Source of the DNA: Gallionellales bacterium UBA7399
GTDB taxonomy: Bacteria > Pseudomonadota > Gammaproteobacteria > Burkholderiales > Gallionellaceae
Direction: 5' to 3'
DNA length: 6,943 nucleotides
Assembly (NCBI GenBank): GCA_002470125.1
Contig: DKNB01000084.1
Span: forward strand, 1 to 6,943
The notes under the pieces were generated by a model that did no database searches, was not told the DNA's origin, and saw nothing but the letters and a program-made list of their open reading frames with translations. Position 1 is the first letter of the stretch; every line of letters starts with the position of its first letter. The translations under genes were made by a program, and so were the position numbers. Shown piece after piece: positions 6,018-6,943 of the stretch.

Positions 6018-6943
6018 TTAGTTAGCTTTCGGGATTGTTCTAGCAACTCGGAACCCGAGATTATTGATGCGTTCGGTTGCCTCTATACCCTCGCGATAGC
6101 TGACGTTGAAGCTCTCTGAGCCGTATTCAAACGATCCTCCACGAAGGATAAGCTTCGCACAGTCGCCCTCTCGGCAGCCATCTGTCCACTGCCACACGTT
6201 GCCCACCATGTCGTACAGACCGTAAGGATTGGGCTTAAAGGTTCCCACTACCGCTGGAAGGTGGGTTCTTTTGCCGTACCGGCTTTCGCAGCCGTTGCAG
6301 TTAGCATTCTTGCTGCCAAGCTCGTCCCCCCAATAGTATTGGGTACTGGTACCAGCCCGTGTGGCCAACTCTAATTCGCGTTCGCTCGGCAGGCGATAGG
6401 TTTTCCCAGTCTTCTGTGACAGCCACTCAAGATAGCTCTGTACGTCATTCCAGCTCACGTTAGTCACCGGTTGTCTCAGGCGACCCCACTCGTCGGGTGG
6501 GGTGTAGCCATTGCAACCACCATCTGCTACGCAGGCGTCCCACTCATCGAAGGTGACCGTGTATTTGCCGAGTTCGAAATCGGTACCAGGAATGGGCACC
6601 ATGACAGGGCAGGCCGTGCAGGCTGTGTCCGCTACTTTCTTGAGAGCGGACTTCGATTGCTTGCCTTCGGGGGCTGTCTTATCCACCAGCAGGACATCAA
6701 CTGTTTTAACTACGTTGTAGTTCACCTGAATCTCTTGCTCGAATATGCGATCACTTCCACCGCTATTTTTTTTCTGCACCTTGAGTTTTAAAGTGCCAGT
6801 GGGAACCTTAATATCCAGCGGGCACTCACCCTTAAATTTATCGTTAACAAATATCTCTGCGCCCACATCGCTGCCTTTACACATCACGCTCAGCGTGGAG
6901 CTGGCAGCATATGCATTAGCCGATGCCACGGTCGCACCCAGCA
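6018..6943 (-). CDS. Exported PEGA + FGE-like (SUMF1/EgtB/PvdO-fold) protein, 5' end outside window
   Basis: The gene enters from the right edge. A GTG at 6929 could look like a start, but the frame stays open to the edge (reading LGAT before it) and LGATVASANAYA followed by A reads as the end of a signal peptide with an AxA-type cleavage site, so the start codon lies outside. Residues below count from that GTG. About 11-81 resemble a PEGA domain (beta-rich, with VPTGTLKLKV), flanked by a possible C17-C36 pair. A lysine-rich linker with CTAC (104-107) follows. Residues about 111-298 form an FGE-sulfatase/SUMF1 domain: PVTNVSWNDVQSYLEWL, YRLPSERELELATRAGT, NPYGLYDMVGNVWQWTDGC, LRGGSF and LGFRVAR. 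The two active-site cysteines of true formylglycine-generating enzymes, expected in the RGGSYxCxxxxC region, are Y269 and F274, so sulfatase activation is unlikely. A periplasmic or surface binding role is an inference; specific function unknown. It probably leads the xseB-ispA-dxs transcript. Confidence 0.85.
   Translation of the reverse strand, partial: LGATVASANAYAASSTLSVMCKGSDVGAEIFVNDKFKGECPLDIKVPTGTLKLKVQKKNSGGSDRIFEQEIQVNYNVVKTVDVLLVDKTAPEGKQSKSALKKVADTACTACPVMVPIPGTDFELGKYTVTFDEWDACVADGGCNGYTPPDEWGRLRQPVTNVSWNDVQSYLEWLSQKTGKTYRLPSERELELATRAGTSTQYYWGDELGSKNANCNGCESRYGKRTHLPAVVGTFKPNPYGLYDMVGNVWQWTDGCREGDCAKLILRGGSFEYGSESFNVSYREGIEATERINNLGFRVARTIPKAN

Noticed and set aside
6018..6150. 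C-terminal part of the FGE-like domain as the variable region of a diversity-generating retroelement
   Set aside because: This fold is a frequent retroelement target and the LRGGSF to GFRVAR segment is where variation would fall, but the codons are not rich in AAC/AAY, no template repeat is visible in the window, and no reverse transcriptase is encoded.
6027..6929. GTG at 6929 as the true start of the FGE-like gene
   Set aside because: The frame is open to the window edge and the residues before and after the GTG read as the end of one continuous signal peptide, so this GTG is more likely an internal valine codon.

Overview
The window reads as ordinary proteobacterial chromosome, most likely beta- (or gamma-) proteobacterial. 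The basis is the gene order xseB-ispA-dxs, a DXP (non-mevalonate) isoprenoid route, and a YoaA-like helicase whose sequence resembles the enterobacterial protein. Base composition is roughly balanced, and genes are packed with gaps of 0 to 100 bases. The one larger gap is about 200 bases. I see no tRNA, rRNA, CRISPR array, insertion sequence or phage gene.

Layout. Bases 1-60 may hold the last codons of an unidentified plus-strand gene. A YoaA/DinG-family iron-sulfur helicase follows on the plus strand (159-2096). Everything else lies on the minus strand, so the order of transcription runs from the right edge leftward: an exported PEGA plus FGE-like (sulfatase-modifying-factor fold) protein cut by the right edge, then xseB, ispA, dxs, a 202-base control region, and a 1-Cys (Prx6-type) peroxiredoxin that converges on the helicase gene with only 11 bases between the two stop codons.

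How the genes work together. Dxs makes 1-deoxy-D-xylulose 5-phosphate, the entry metabolite of the DXP pathway, and IspA condenses the resulting C5 units to farnesyl diphosphate for quinones, undecaprenyl carrier and similar products. ispA and dxs overlap by one base and xseB sits 7 bases upstream, so the three form one tight unit. The FGE-like gene stops on the base before the xseB start codon and probably belongs to the same transcript, although its function appears unrelated. XseB (exonuclease VII small subunit) and YoaA are both DNA-repair proteins, but they lie on opposite strands and are not an operon. The peroxiredoxin has its own good ribosome binding site and is preceded by an AT-rich block with a perfect inverted repeat, so it is probably controlled separately.

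The parts least explained by standard annotation are the FGE-like protein, which lacks the two catalytic cysteines of true formylglycine-generating enzymes and has ten other cysteines, and the AT-rich palindromic region ahead of the peroxiredoxin gene. I found no convincing new multi-gene system.
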